In this document: one piece after another, positions 50,450 through 58,368 of the stretch | Layout of the letters: the number at the start of each line of letters is the position of its first letter | Position numbering within the stretch: the stretch's first letter is position 1 | From: an uncultured Sutterella sp. | GTDB taxonomy: Bacteria > Pseudomonadota > Gammaproteobacteria > Burkholderiales > Burkholderiaceae_F | Length of the DNA stretch: 64,000 nucleotides | Reading direction: 5' to 3' | Assembly (NCBI GenBank): GCA_900542195.1 | Contig: UQNA01000003.1 | Location: forward strand, 1 to 64,000 | Made by a program: the position numbers and the translations under genes | Notes under the pieces: model-generated | Told to the model about the DNA's origin: nothing | The model's input: the letters and a program-made list of their open reading frames with translations, nothing else | Databases searched by the model: none

Positions 50450-51271
50450 ATGGGTAAAGAATCGAAATACGCCGTAGTCGGTAACCCCGTGGCCCACAGT
50501 TTGTCACCGGAAATTCATGAAGCCTTTGCTAAACAGTTTGGCGACAATATTTCTTATGAAAAAATAGAAATTCCATTAGGAGAATTTGAAAGTTACATTG
50601 AAGATCTGATCTCAGAGGGATATAAGGGCGTCAATGTGACCATTCCTTTTAAGGTAGATGCCTATCGTTTTTCCACTAAAACGACGGCCTATGCAAGACA
50701 AGCAACTGCCGCTAACACTCTCAAATTTGAAGGAAATAAGGTTCTCGGAGAGAATACCGACGGGATTGGTTTTGTCCAGGATTTAAAAGGGCGCCTGAAC
50801 TTTTCTTTGAAAAATAAGAATATTTTGATTTTAGGAGCTGGCGGAAGTGTTAGAGGGCTGCTTCCGGTCATTCTTGACGAACTTCCTAAAAAGATTTCAG
50901 TTGCCAATCGTTCGGTTGCCCGCGCCCAGCAGCTCGCCGATGAATTCGGAATCCAAAGTATTTTGTACGATGAGACAGGTTCTGAACAATACGATCTTAT
51001 TATCAATGCCACTCCTGCAAGCCTTCAGAATAAGGCTCCTCTAATTCCGGCAAACGCCTTTGAAGATTGTGAACTAGCTTACGACCTGGTTTATGCTGCT
51101 GATCCGACACCGTTTATGCAAGTTGCAAAAGAAGGTGGCGCAAAAGTTACATCTGACGGCCTGGGAATGCTTGTCGAGCAGGCCGCTGATTCTTATAATT
51201 TCTGGCTTGGACATCGGCCCGAAACGACGCCGGTCTATGAATATATTAGGAAACTGTTAGCGAAAAAATAG
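50450..51271 (+). CDS. aroE: Shikimate dehydrogenase
   Basis: NADP-dependent enzyme of 273 residues reducing 3-dehydroshikimate to shikimate. Shikimate-site motif AVVGNPVAHSLSPEIHEAFAKQ, the GVNVTIPFKVDAY lysine, GENTDGIGFVQDL, the Rossmann loop ILGAGGSVRGLL and the DGLGMLVEQAADSYNFWLG end are all present. AAAGGGAAAAAC precedes the ATG. It is followed closely by mgtE. Confidence 0.95.
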   Translation: MGKESKYAVVGNPVAHSLSPEIHEAFAKQFGDNISYEKIEIPLGEFESYIEDLISEGYKGVNVTIPFKVDAYRFSTKTTAYARQATAANTLKFEGNKVLGENTDGIGFVQDLKGRLNFSLKNKNILILGAGGSVRGLLPVILDELPKKISVANRSVARAQQLADEFGIQSILYDETGSEQYDLIINATPASLQNKAPLIPANAFEDCELAYDLVYAADPTPFMQVAKEGGAKVTSDGLGMLVEQAADSYNFWLGHRPETTPVYEYIRKLLAKK

Positions 51272-51309
51272 CAATGTGAGAGACCAGGTGTCTCTTTGAG
51301 GAGTGAAGC

Positions 51310-52767
51310 TTGAGCCTTCAAGAAAACACTATTGGCTTGGCCCAGGATGAAGAGATTACAGCACGTGACCCCGAAGCAGCGGCACGTGCTTTGGCGCTTG
51401 TCCAACAGTTAATCGAAGAAGGCGAAGAGGCCGAGGATAGAAAAGATCTGAAAGACAGAGAGGCCATTCGGCTCGATCTTCGAGATACTCTATCAGAGCT
51501 GCATCCTGCTGACGTTGCCTATATTCTGGAAGCTCTTCCTCTTGATGAACGTCTGATTGTCTGGGACTGCGTCAGGTCCAGTCAAGACGGTGAAATTCTT
51601 GTTGAGGTCAATGAAGCGGTTCGTGAAACCCTTATTGATGCGATGAACAAGGACGAGCTTGTCGATGCCGTTGAAAAGTTGGGCACTGACGAGATTGCGG
51701 ACCTTGTTGAAGACTTGCCGCCGGACGTTGTTGCGGAGGTTCAGGAAGGGCTTTCCCACGAAGAGAGAGCACAGCTGCGGGCTGCGATGAGCTACCCGGA
51801 AGATTCCGTGGGTGCCCGTATGGATTTCGATATTGTCTCAATTCAACAAGACGTTACGCTCGATGTCGTTCTTCGCTATTTACGCCGTTTAAAAAAACTC
51901 CCTGATCACACTGACCAAGTGTTTGTAGTGGACAGAGATGAGAGATTAATGGGAACTCTTCCGGTTGATCGAATTCTTACTCATGCTCCCGATCAGTTGG
52001 TTAAAAATGTAATGGTTGCCGACGTTTTGACACTTTCTCCTTTGGAAGATGTCGGAGATGCGGCATCTGCCTTCGAACGTTATGACCTCGTAAGTGCACC
52101 TGTAATTAACGAAAGCGGCAGATTGGTAGGTCGTTTGACCGTTAATGAAGTCGTCGACATCATTCGTGAAGAAAGTGATGAAGAAGCTTTCGGTGCCGTC
52201 GGCTTGGATGATGACCAAGACTTGTTCGAATCCATCTGGTCATCTGCAAAAGCCCGCTGGATTTGGCTTGGAATCAATTTGTTTACGGCATTCTTTGCAT
52301 CCCGCGTGATTTCTGCATTTGACGGGACAATCGAAAAGGTTGTGGCTTTGGCCGCTTTGATGCCGATTGTTGCAGGTATTGCCGGAAATTCCGGTAATCA
52401 GACATTAACTCTGCTCGTTCGTTCTTTAGCGACAGGCCAGATTACAGAATCAAACCAGCTGGACGTTATTAAGAAAGAAGTTTTAGTTGCTCTTATCAAC
52501 GGATTTATCTGGGGAATTATCGCAGGGCTTTTTGCTTGGGCTCTTTACTACAACTCTCCGGACGGCAAACTTCTCGGCCTGACGATGTTTATGGCGATGA
52601 TGCTGAATATGCTAATGGGTGCCGTTGTAGCTATTCTTGTTCCGCTCACTCTTAAAAAATTAGGAAGAGATCCGGCATTAGGCGGCTCGGTTCTTCTTAC
52701 TTTCATCACTGACTCCGGCGGCTTCTTTATTTTCTTAGCCTTGGCTACTTATATTTTCAGCGTGTAA
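51310..52767 (+). CDS. mgtE: MgtE-family magnesium transporter
   Basis: A 485-residue channel: an N-terminal helical MgtE_N domain (about 40-160), two CBS domains (about 170-300) that sense cytosolic Mg2+, and a C-terminal membrane domain with five helices containing ALMPIVAGIAGNSGNQTLTLLVRSLATGQI, the conserved pore region. TTG 51310 is the start; GAGGAGTG lies about six bases upstream. A shorter start is not supported. Confidence 0.93.
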   Translation: MSLQENTIGLAQDEEITARDPEAAARALALVQQLIEEGEEAEDRKDLKDREAIRLDLRDTLSELHPADVAYILEALPLDERLIVWDCVRSSQDGEILVEVNEAVRETLIDAMNKDELVDAVEKLGTDEIADLVEDLPPDVVAEVQEGLSHEERAQLRAAMSYPEDSVGARMDFDIVSIQQDVTLDVVLRYLRRLKKLPDHTDQVFVVDRDERLMGTLPVDRILTHAPDQLVKNVMVADVLTLSPLEDVGDAASAFERYDLVSAPVINESGRLVGRLTVNEVVDIIREESDEEAFGAVGLDDDQDLFESIWSSAKARWIWLGINLFTAFFASRVISAFDGTIEKVVALAALMPIVAGIAGNSGNQTLTLLVRSLATGQITESNQLDVIKKEVLVALINGFIWGIIAGLFAWALYYNSPDGKLLGLTMFMAMMLNMLMGAVVAILVPLTLKKLGRDPALGGSVLLTFITDSGGFFIFLALATYIFSV

Positions 52768-52826
52768 AGCTATTTTGGCTGAGAACCGAATTTGGCTCTC
52801 ACAGAAGTAAGTTCTGAAAAAGACAA

Positions 52827-52844
52827 AGCCTCCCGAAGGAGGCT
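52827..52844 (-). terminator. Terminator of the molbindin gene
   Basis: On the minus strand AGCCTCC-TTCG-GGAGGCT is followed by TTGTCTTTTTC. A second inverted repeat, ATTAATTCTC/GAGAATTAAT, spans 52860-52885 and overlaps the stop. Convergent with mgtE, it may serve both genes. Confidence 0.75.
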
Positions 52845-52884
52845 GATACGCTTTAGCGCATTAATTCTCTGAGGTGAGAATTAA

Positions 52885-53097
52885 TTAGTTGTCTGTGCCA
52901 ACCATAACGTTAGAAGCCTTGATCACAGCGTAAGCTTTTTTGCCAACTTCGAGGTTAAGAGACTTGGCAGAAGTAGAAGTGATAGAGGAGACTACCTGTG
53001 TGCCGCAGGGGAGTTCGATAGTGACTTCTGTGGAAACAGGGCCTTCTTTGATGGAAACAACTTTACCTTCTAAAACGTTACGTGCAGATAATTTCAT
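52885..53097 (-). CDS. Molbindin, Mop/TOBE-domain molybdate-binding protein
   Basis: A 70-residue single Mop domain (MKLSARNVLEGKVVSIKEGPVSTEVTIELP... ending YAVIKASNVMVGTDN). Such proteins assemble as hexamers that store molybdate or tungstate in the cytoplasm. ATG 53097 has GGAG five bases upstream; a TTG at 53109 is less likely. ModE half-site-like CGTTATT motifs occur upstream, which suggests control by ModE. It should buffer molybdenum for NapA-type enzymes. Confidence 0.88.
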   Translation of the reverse strand: MKLSARNVLEGKVVSIKEGPVSTEVTIELPCGTQVVSSITSTSAKSLNLEVGKKAYAVIKASNVMVGTDN

Positions 53098-53224
53098 TTG
53101 AAACTCCAATGTGTTAATTGAAATAATTAAGTGAGAGAAATCTTAATTGACACATAATGAGCAAGCAACATTTTAGGCCGTTATTTCTCAGAAGAATATT
53201 TTTAGTTATAAAGTTTTCTAACTG

Positions 53225-53306
53225 CGTTATTCTATTAGGGAACTCTTGGGTATCAGTGCTTGCGAAAGAGAAGCACGCTTCTGCAAGAGTTGGAAATTGA
53301 ATAACG
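53225..53306. other. 82-bp nested palindrome in the molbindin-phosphatase gap
   Basis: Three nested perfect stems lie in one 82-base stretch: CGTTATTC/GAATAACG (53225-53232/53299-53306), AACTCTTG/CAAGAGTT (53241-53248/53284-53291) and GTGCTT/AAGCAC (53256-53261/53271-53276). The internal loops are nearly symmetrical (8 and 7, then 7 and 7 bases). It can fold as a long hairpin in DNA or RNA. The outer arms coincide with ModE-like half sites. No gene occupies 53098-53549. I do not recognise the family. Confidence 0.65.
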
Positions 53307-53472
53307 GATTGACAGAAAAAAATGTAATGAGCCTGTTTGAAATAAATTGATACATTCCCCGCTTGTTTCTAAGGGTATTTGCCTAAGATTTAAAACTAAT
53401 GATTCATTTTCCGTTATTCGAAGCAAGAAAAACTTCTTAATTAGAACTCTACTTGGTTGACTATTTCTGATT

Positions 53473-53485
53473 AACCGATTCGGTT
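53473..53485. promoter_or_regulatory. AACCGA-T-TCGGTT palindrome before the acid phosphatase
   Basis: A perfect six-base inverted repeat with a one-base centre lies about 65 bases before the phosphatase start, and a partial copy (GGTTTTAAACCG) follows directly. It looks like an operator. CCGTTATTCG at 53411-53420 nearby is another ModE-like half site. Confidence 0.4.
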
Positions 53486-53549
53486 GGTTTTAAACCGAAA
53501 ACTGTTTTCCACGCTATATATTCTTCTTAATAACCTCCTGGAGTGGATG

Positions 53550-54719
53550 ATGAATAATAAGTGGGCCTATCTAGTTTCTGCGTTAGTTATATCTGTATGT
53601 AATTCCAGTTTTTCTCAAGAGCCGATTCCAGGAACACCGGTTTATGAAGAGCTGGAGAAAGTTGTAGTAGTTTCCAGACACGGAGTTCGATCCCCGACTC
53701 AGTCTGCTGAAACGCTTGCTTCATGGAGTTCTCGTCAATGGCCAAATTGGGGAGTAGAAAAAGGGTATTTGACCCCAAGAGGATATAGATTGGTTAAGGG
53801 AACGTGGAAACAAAACAGCAAAATAAGCCCATTCGTTTTTGGTCAATGCCCAAATCCGAATGAAGTCGAAATTATTGCGGACGTAGACGAACGAACAATT
53901 AAAACAGCTGAGGCTATAAGCGAAGGCTTATTTCCACAGTGTGGAATAAAAGTCAAAGTTACTTCTGCAAAACATTCGAAGCTGTTTTCCCCGCTTAAAG
54001 CCAAGGTTTGTAAGATTAAACATCCAGATTCTTTAGCTGAGAAACTGACCCAAAACTCTAAAGGCGTCTCTGAGGTCTACGCTCAAGAGATATCTCTATT
54101 AAATAAAGTTACCGAAGGCAATTTTTCCGGCGAAATGGTAGGTCATGCTAGTAAACATAAAGTTGGCTTGAGCGGGGGGCCTTACTATGGTTCAAGCTTT
54201 ACGGAAATTTTGGCTTTGGAGTGGGGACAATGGCCTGACCAAATCCCGGGCTGGGGTCAGATGCCCTGGACCGAGATACTGAAAGTTATGCCTTTACGAG
54301 TTGGCGTTTTCTCAATTCTTAACCGAGATATGGAAGTGGCTCGTTACAAAGGATCGGCTCTAGGAGCGAAGATTATTGAGTCATTAGAAAAAGCAGACGG
54401 TCCTAAATATACTTTTTTAGTCGGGCATGACACTAACTTGGCTAATCTCGGCGCTTTGTTTGACTTGAACTGGAAGCAACCGGACAGAATGAGAAATGAG
54501 AATGTTCCGGGAGGCTATTTGACTTTCGAAAAGTGGAAAGTTGGTGATAAGGAAGAGATCCGGGTTTCCTACTCAGCTTTAAGTCCAGAGCAAATGCATG
54601 CTTCCGAAGTAACGCTTCCTCCGGTAGAAACTCAGATCCTTCCTAAAGGGGTAGAGTTTTCTCAGTGGGTAAGACACTATCGCGGTCGATTAGATAGCCG
54701 CTGTATAGCAAACGACTGA
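53550..54719 (+). CDS. Periplasmic histidine acid phosphatase (phytase/glucose-1-phosphatase type)
   Basis: An exported phosphomonoesterase of 389 residues with a signal peptide (about 1-24). The catalytic motif SRHGVRSPTQ (about 46-55) provides the nucleophilic His, and LVGHDTNLANLGALFDL gives the HD proton donor. The pattern fits AppA/Agp enzymes, which release phosphate from phytate or sugar phosphates. Two ATGs occur in tandem at 53547 and 53550; GGAG is best spaced for the second. Cysteines in pairs may form disulfides. It stands alone. Confidence 0.88.
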   Translation: MNNKWAYLVSALVISVCNSSFSQEPIPGTPVYEELEKVVVVSRHGVRSPTQSAETLASWSSRQWPNWGVEKGYLTPRGYRLVKGTWKQNSKISPFVFGQCPNPNEVEIIADVDERTIKTAEAISEGLFPQCGIKVKVTSAKHSKLFSPLKAKVCKIKHPDSLAEKLTQNSKGVSEVYAQEISLLNKVTEGNFSGEMVGHASKHKVGLSGGPYYGSSFTEILALEWGQWPDQIPGWGQMPWTEILKVMPLRVGVFSILNRDMEVARYKGSALGAKIIESLEKADGPKYTFLVGHDTNLANLGALFDLNWKQPDRMRNENVPGGYLTFEKWKVGDKEEIRVSYSALSPEQMHASEVTLPPVETQILPKGVEFSQWVRHYRGRLDSRCIAND

Positions 54720-54781
54720 TTTTTTCAACAACTAATGCAAAATCCTCCTCTAAATGCATATGGTCAAGAGGAGAATTTGCG

Positions 54782-55744
54782 CTAGCGAACCCCCTTGAGA
54801 ACCAGGTATTTGTTGTCGAGACTTCCTTGTAGATAATTCAAAACATTATCAACGGCAGCGATGTTCATCTCAGCGGAATTTTCTATAGTAGAAGAAGCCG
54901 TATGAGGAGTGAGGACAGCCGTCGGACAGTTTGCTAGAGGTGAGTTCGTGCAGGGCTCCGTGGGAAACACATCCACTGCAGCAGCTCCAAGTTTTCCGGA
55001 CTTTAATGCGTCTGCGACGGCAAATTCGTCGATTACAGGACCTCTGGCAATATTGATCAAAATCGAGCCTGTCTTCATCTGATCCAATTTATTTTTGTCG
55101 ATTAGATGGAAAGTTGAATCAGTTAAGGGAACATTTAGAGAAAGGAAGTCTCCTTCTCTAAGGAGTGTCTCTTCATCGACGTATTTGACTCCATAAGTTT
55201 TTTCATCCTCGAGATTTGGATGACGGCAGTAGTAAATCACATTCATTTTGAAAGGAACGGCTCTTTTAGCGATTTCTTTCCCAATTCCTCCGAAGCCATA
55301 AAGAGCTAAAGTTTTCCCTTTAGCACCCGGTTCCAGTGTTGGTTCCCAAACATGTTCATGCATCGATTTGTTTTGGGCATCAATTCTTCTGGCGAAATAA
55401 AGGATGTAGGCCATAACATGTTCGGCTACGGCACCTTCGACAAAGCCGGTAGTTCGGGTCAGGCCGATGCCGAGCTCTTTGAGAGCCTTCAAATCTATTG
55501 CATCGTATCCAATACCGTTTCGAGAGCTCAATTTGAGTTTGTGCAGTCGTTTGAGGAGGCTTGGCGAGTAGGTTTCCGTACCGGCGATGATGATATCTGC
55601 ATCTTTAACTGCTTCGTACAGGATATCTTCGCTCCCCCCTGCACCCAAGGCAGGTCCGCTGTACTTCCATGCATTCAGTCCTGCTTCTTTAAGCTTGCTG
55701 AGAGCTGTTTCTGTGAAATTTAATGTTGTAATAACTACATTCAT
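54782..55744 (-). CDS. D-2-hydroxyacid dehydrogenase (phosphoglycerate dehydrogenase-like)
   Basis: A 320-residue NAD-dependent dehydrogenase. The nucleotide site LALYGFGGIGKEIAKRAVPF and the catalytic residues Arg in NIARGPVIDE, Glu in VFPTEPC and His in LTPHTAS are present. It lacks the C-terminal ACT domain of many biosynthetic SerA proteins, so a catabolic or general 2-hydroxyacid role is possible. AGGAGAAG precedes the ATG. It follows the Crp/Fnr-type gene by about 40 bases on the same strand, which suggests an operon. Confidence 0.85.
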   Translation of the reverse strand: MNVVITTLNFTETALSKLKEAGLNAWKYSGPALGAGGSEDILYEAVKDADIIIAGTETYSPSLLKRLHKLKLSSRNGIGYDAIDLKALKELGIGLTRTTGFVEGAVAEHVMAYILYFARRIDAQNKSMHEHVWEPTLEPGAKGKTLALYGFGGIGKEIAKRAVPFKMNVIYYCRHPNLEDEKTYGVKYVDEETLLREGDFLSLNVPLTDSTFHLIDKNKLDQMKTGSILINIARGPVIDEFAVADALKSGKLGAAAVDVFPTEPCTNSPLANCPTAVLTPHTASSTIENSAEMNIAAVDNVLNYLQGSLDNKYLVLKGVR

Positions 55745-55787
55745 TTTTTTATGCTTCTCCTAAGGTGAGGAAACGCCGGCCGAAAAA

Positions 55788-56477
55788 TTACTTAACCCAA
55801 TCGTACATATTATCGAACAGTGAAGACATCACATACACAGTGCGTCCGCTCTTTTTCAGAAGACCTTTAGAGGTCCAATCCGAAAAGAGTCTGCTTACGG
55901 AGACACGAGTCAAATTTACGACGGAACCGTACTGCTCGTTCGTTAAGTCAAGAGGAATCCGAATCCAAGAATTTGACGGGATCGGTTTTTCATAGCTGAT
56001 TAGAAGAACTTTGAGTAAGCGCCTGAGCCGCTCTGCCGGTTCTAATGTGAAATTAGCCACCATAGCCTCTATTGAACATTCTTGTTTGAAAACTACATGT
56101 TTGGCGTAATCAAGACTGAATTCAGAATGTTCAAGCATAAATTTGGAAATCAAATGGGGATGCATGGCTAAAACTTCGCAAGGGCCGATTGCACGCGTCG
56201 TCACATTGACTTTGGTTTCAGTCAAAGCAGACAGATCACAGGCGGATCTGCCAGGAATTAATAAGTTGAGAACGCTTGGGTGACTTTTATATCTGTCAGC
56301 GATGTAATAGGCAGCCGCTCCTTTTGTTATCAGGAATAGTTTGTTGTTTTCTCCGCGGCTTTTAAGCAGCTGACCTGACTTATAAGTGAGCGGAACGCCA
56401 TACTGGGAGAACAGCTCAGCGACTTCTCGCGGTTCCTTCGGAGGGATCCAGGGAAGGGCATGAAAAATTTGACGCAT
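55788..56477 (-). CDS. Crp/Fnr-family transcriptional regulator
   Basis: A 229-residue regulator with an N-terminal cyclic-nucleotide-binding-like beta-roll (about 15-130) and a C-terminal HTH_Crp with the recognition segment NLTRVSVSRLFSDWTSKGLL. It has no N-terminal cysteine cluster, so it is not an oxygen-sensing Fnr with an iron-sulfur cluster, and cAMP-binding residues are not clear. The ribosome site is weak. It lies beside the 2-hydroxyacid dehydrogenase and the periplasmic flavoprotein gene. Ligand and targets are unknown. Confidence 0.85.
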   Translation of the reverse strand: MRQIFHALPWIPPKEPREVAELFSQYGVPLTYKSGQLLKSRGENNKLFLITKGAAAYYIADRYKSHPSVLNLLIPGRSACDLSALTETKVNVTTRAIGPCEVLAMHPHLISKFMLEHSEFSLDYAKHVVFKQECSIEAMVANFTLEPAERLRRLLKVLLISYEKPIPSNSWIRIPLDLTNEQYGSVVNLTRVSVSRLFSDWTSKGLLKKSGRTVYVMSSLFDNMYDWVK

Positions 56478-56566
56478 TTGTTTCTTATTTCAATATTGGA
56501 CGGGTCAATTTTTTCACGTGCACCAAGTTTTGAAAAGTCGGTTTTACACCGTTTCAGCCAAAACGA

Positions 56567-56586
56567 AAGCCGCCCGAGGGCGGCTT
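56567..56586 (-). terminator. Terminator of the periplasmic flavoprotein gene
   Basis: On the minus strand AAGCCGCC-CTCG-GGCGGCTT is followed by a T-rich run (TCGTTTTGG), 26 bases after the stop. Confidence 0.8.
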
Positions 56587-56612
56587 CCGTTCAGTTCAGG
56601 AGAAACTATTTT

Positions 56613-58103
56613 TTATTTTTTGCCGATATTGTGATCTTTGACAGCACTTTCTGCAGCGATTCTGCCGGAGTTAACAGCAAAACCAATGGTAGAGCCGGCC
56701 ATCAAGAGGTCATAAGAGTCACCGTACATACCGCCCACGTCGGAACCTGCTGCGTAGAGGTTAGGAATAACTTTATCCTTGTCGGTGACGACTTGGAGAC
56801 GATCGTTAACTTTGATGCCGCCGAGTGTACCGAGAGAGGAGGCAACGCTCTTGATTGCGTAGAAAGGACCTTCTTTAACCGGGAAGATGTACTGCGGATC
56901 TTTAGCGAAGAGTGCGTCATGGCGAACTTCTGCAGCATTGTTGTATTGTTCAACGCTGGCTTTCAGTTTTTCAGGATCCATGCCGGTCTTCTTGGCCAAT
57001 TCTTCCAATGTATTGGCTTTTACTGCCCAACCTGCTTTTTCAGCTGCCGGCCATTCTTCTTCGAATTTGGTGAGTTTTGCTCCGATTGGAACCATTACGC
57101 CGACGCCCTGGACGATACCGTCATGCTTCATGGAATTGAGGTTCTTGTTGTCATAAACAACCCACATCTGGCCACCAATTCTTTCAAGAGCGTTTCCGGC
57201 TGCGGGCCAGTCGCCCATAATTGTTTCGTCGCAGAAACGATCTCCGCCCGGTGTAAGCCAAAGATGAGGCTGCTTAGCAGTGGCAGAAACGTGGTTTGTC
57301 GTTCCTACTCCTCTTGGGCCCGGACGATAAGACTGCTGAACATCCAAGCCTTCTTTACCGCCGCCGGCAGACCAAGCCATCTGAATACCTACACCGTTTT
57401 TACCGGACTGTGCTAAGCCGTCAGTATTTGGGAAACGTGTGTACTTCTTCATCATTTCGGGGTTGTCAGCGAAACCGCCGGTTGCGATGATGACGGCTTT
57501 AGCATTGACAGTAACTGTATTGCCGTCTTTGTCTTTTGCAATGACGCCGGCAACCTTACCGTCTTTCATAAGGAGTTTTTCAGCAGGTGTATTGAAAAGG
57601 ACTTCAACACCGTAATCGCTCTTGGACTTCTTCTGGAAGAGGTTAATCCAACCGGCTCCGCGGCCTTCATAAATATGCCAAGTGTAGAGGCCGCCAGGAT
57701 AGTTTGTTGTAAGTTTTTCAAACTTAACGCCGTGCTTGATCATCCAGTCAACAGTGTCAGCGGATTTGTCAACGATAGCTCTTACGAGACGAGCGTTGCT
57801 TCTCCAGTGACCATAGTTCATGATCTTCTTAAAGGTTTCGTCCTTTGTAAGAGGAATATAGTAATCACGCTGCATCTTTGTACCAACAGCGAAGATACCT
57901 TCAGAGAAGTTGCCTGTTCCGCCCGGGAGTCCTTTCTTTTCTAATCCGACGACCTTAGCGCCAAGTTCGCCTGCTGCGAAAGCAGCTGCTGTACCGGCGG
58001 CGCCTTGACCGACGACAACGATGTCAGTGTCGATAACTTTGTCGGCGGCATATGTCATTGTGGACAATGTGGCTAAAACGGCAATAGTGAGCAGTTTTTT
58101 CAT
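56613..58103 (-). CDS. Periplasmic FAD-dependent reductase, fumarate/urocanate reductase-like
   Basis: A 496-residue exported flavoprotein: Sec signal (about 1-20) and a FAD_binding_2/flavocytochrome c fold with TDIVVVGQGAAGTAAAFAAG (about 26-45), the HWRSNARLVRAIVDKSAD region, the FAD-end motif GGMYGDSYDLLMAGSTIGFAVNSGRIAAE and catalytic-region RHDALF. Members reduce fumarate, urocanate or other unsaturated acids in the periplasm. It has no haem domain, so a separate cytochrome must supply electrons; the NapC-like tetrahaem protein at 36795-37418 is a candidate. AGGAGAC precedes the ATG. CCTACCCTTT lies about 135 bases upstream on the minus strand. The natural acceptor is unknown. Confidence 0.88.
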   Translation of the reverse strand: MKKLLTIAVLATLSTMTYAADKVIDTDIVVVGQGAAGTAAAFAAGELGAKVVGLEKKGLPGGTGNFSEGIFAVGTKMQRDYYIPLTKDETFKKIMNYGHWRSNARLVRAIVDKSADTVDWMIKHGVKFEKLTTNYPGGLYTWHIYEGRGAGWINLFQKKSKSDYGVEVLFNTPAEKLLMKDGKVAGVIAKDKDGNTVTVNAKAVIIATGGFADNPEMMKKYTRFPNTDGLAQSGKNGVGIQMAWSAGGGKEGLDVQQSYRPGPRGVGTTNHVSATAKQPHLWLTPGGDRFCDETIMGDWPAAGNALERIGGQMWVVYDNKNLNSMKHDGIVQGVGVMVPIGAKLTKFEEEWPAAEKAGWAVKANTLEELAKKTGMDPEKLKASVEQYNNAAEVRHDALFAKDPQYIFPVKEGPFYAIKSVASSLGTLGGIKVNDRLQVVTDKDKVIPNLYAAGSDVGGMYGDSYDLLMAGSTIGFAVNSGRIAAESAVKDHNIGKK

Positions 58104-58368
58104 TTATATAGTCTCCTTGGAATTAAGTGCTAACAGCAATAACTCTTTGAATCATCGAGCTAATTTTGCTAATCACCATGAGGAGTATTTTGCTCCGAGT
58201 AAGCTTGTTTTGTCCGTAACCTTCTTTACACGAAAAAGGGTAGGACTGTATCTCGGGATACATTTTCGGGGTAATCACCAGAAAGGTTGCAAGTGAATAA
58301 AAATGAGAAGGACACTTACCAAAAGATTTTCACTATGCAAAAATGGCGAAAAAAGAGGATTTTACAAA

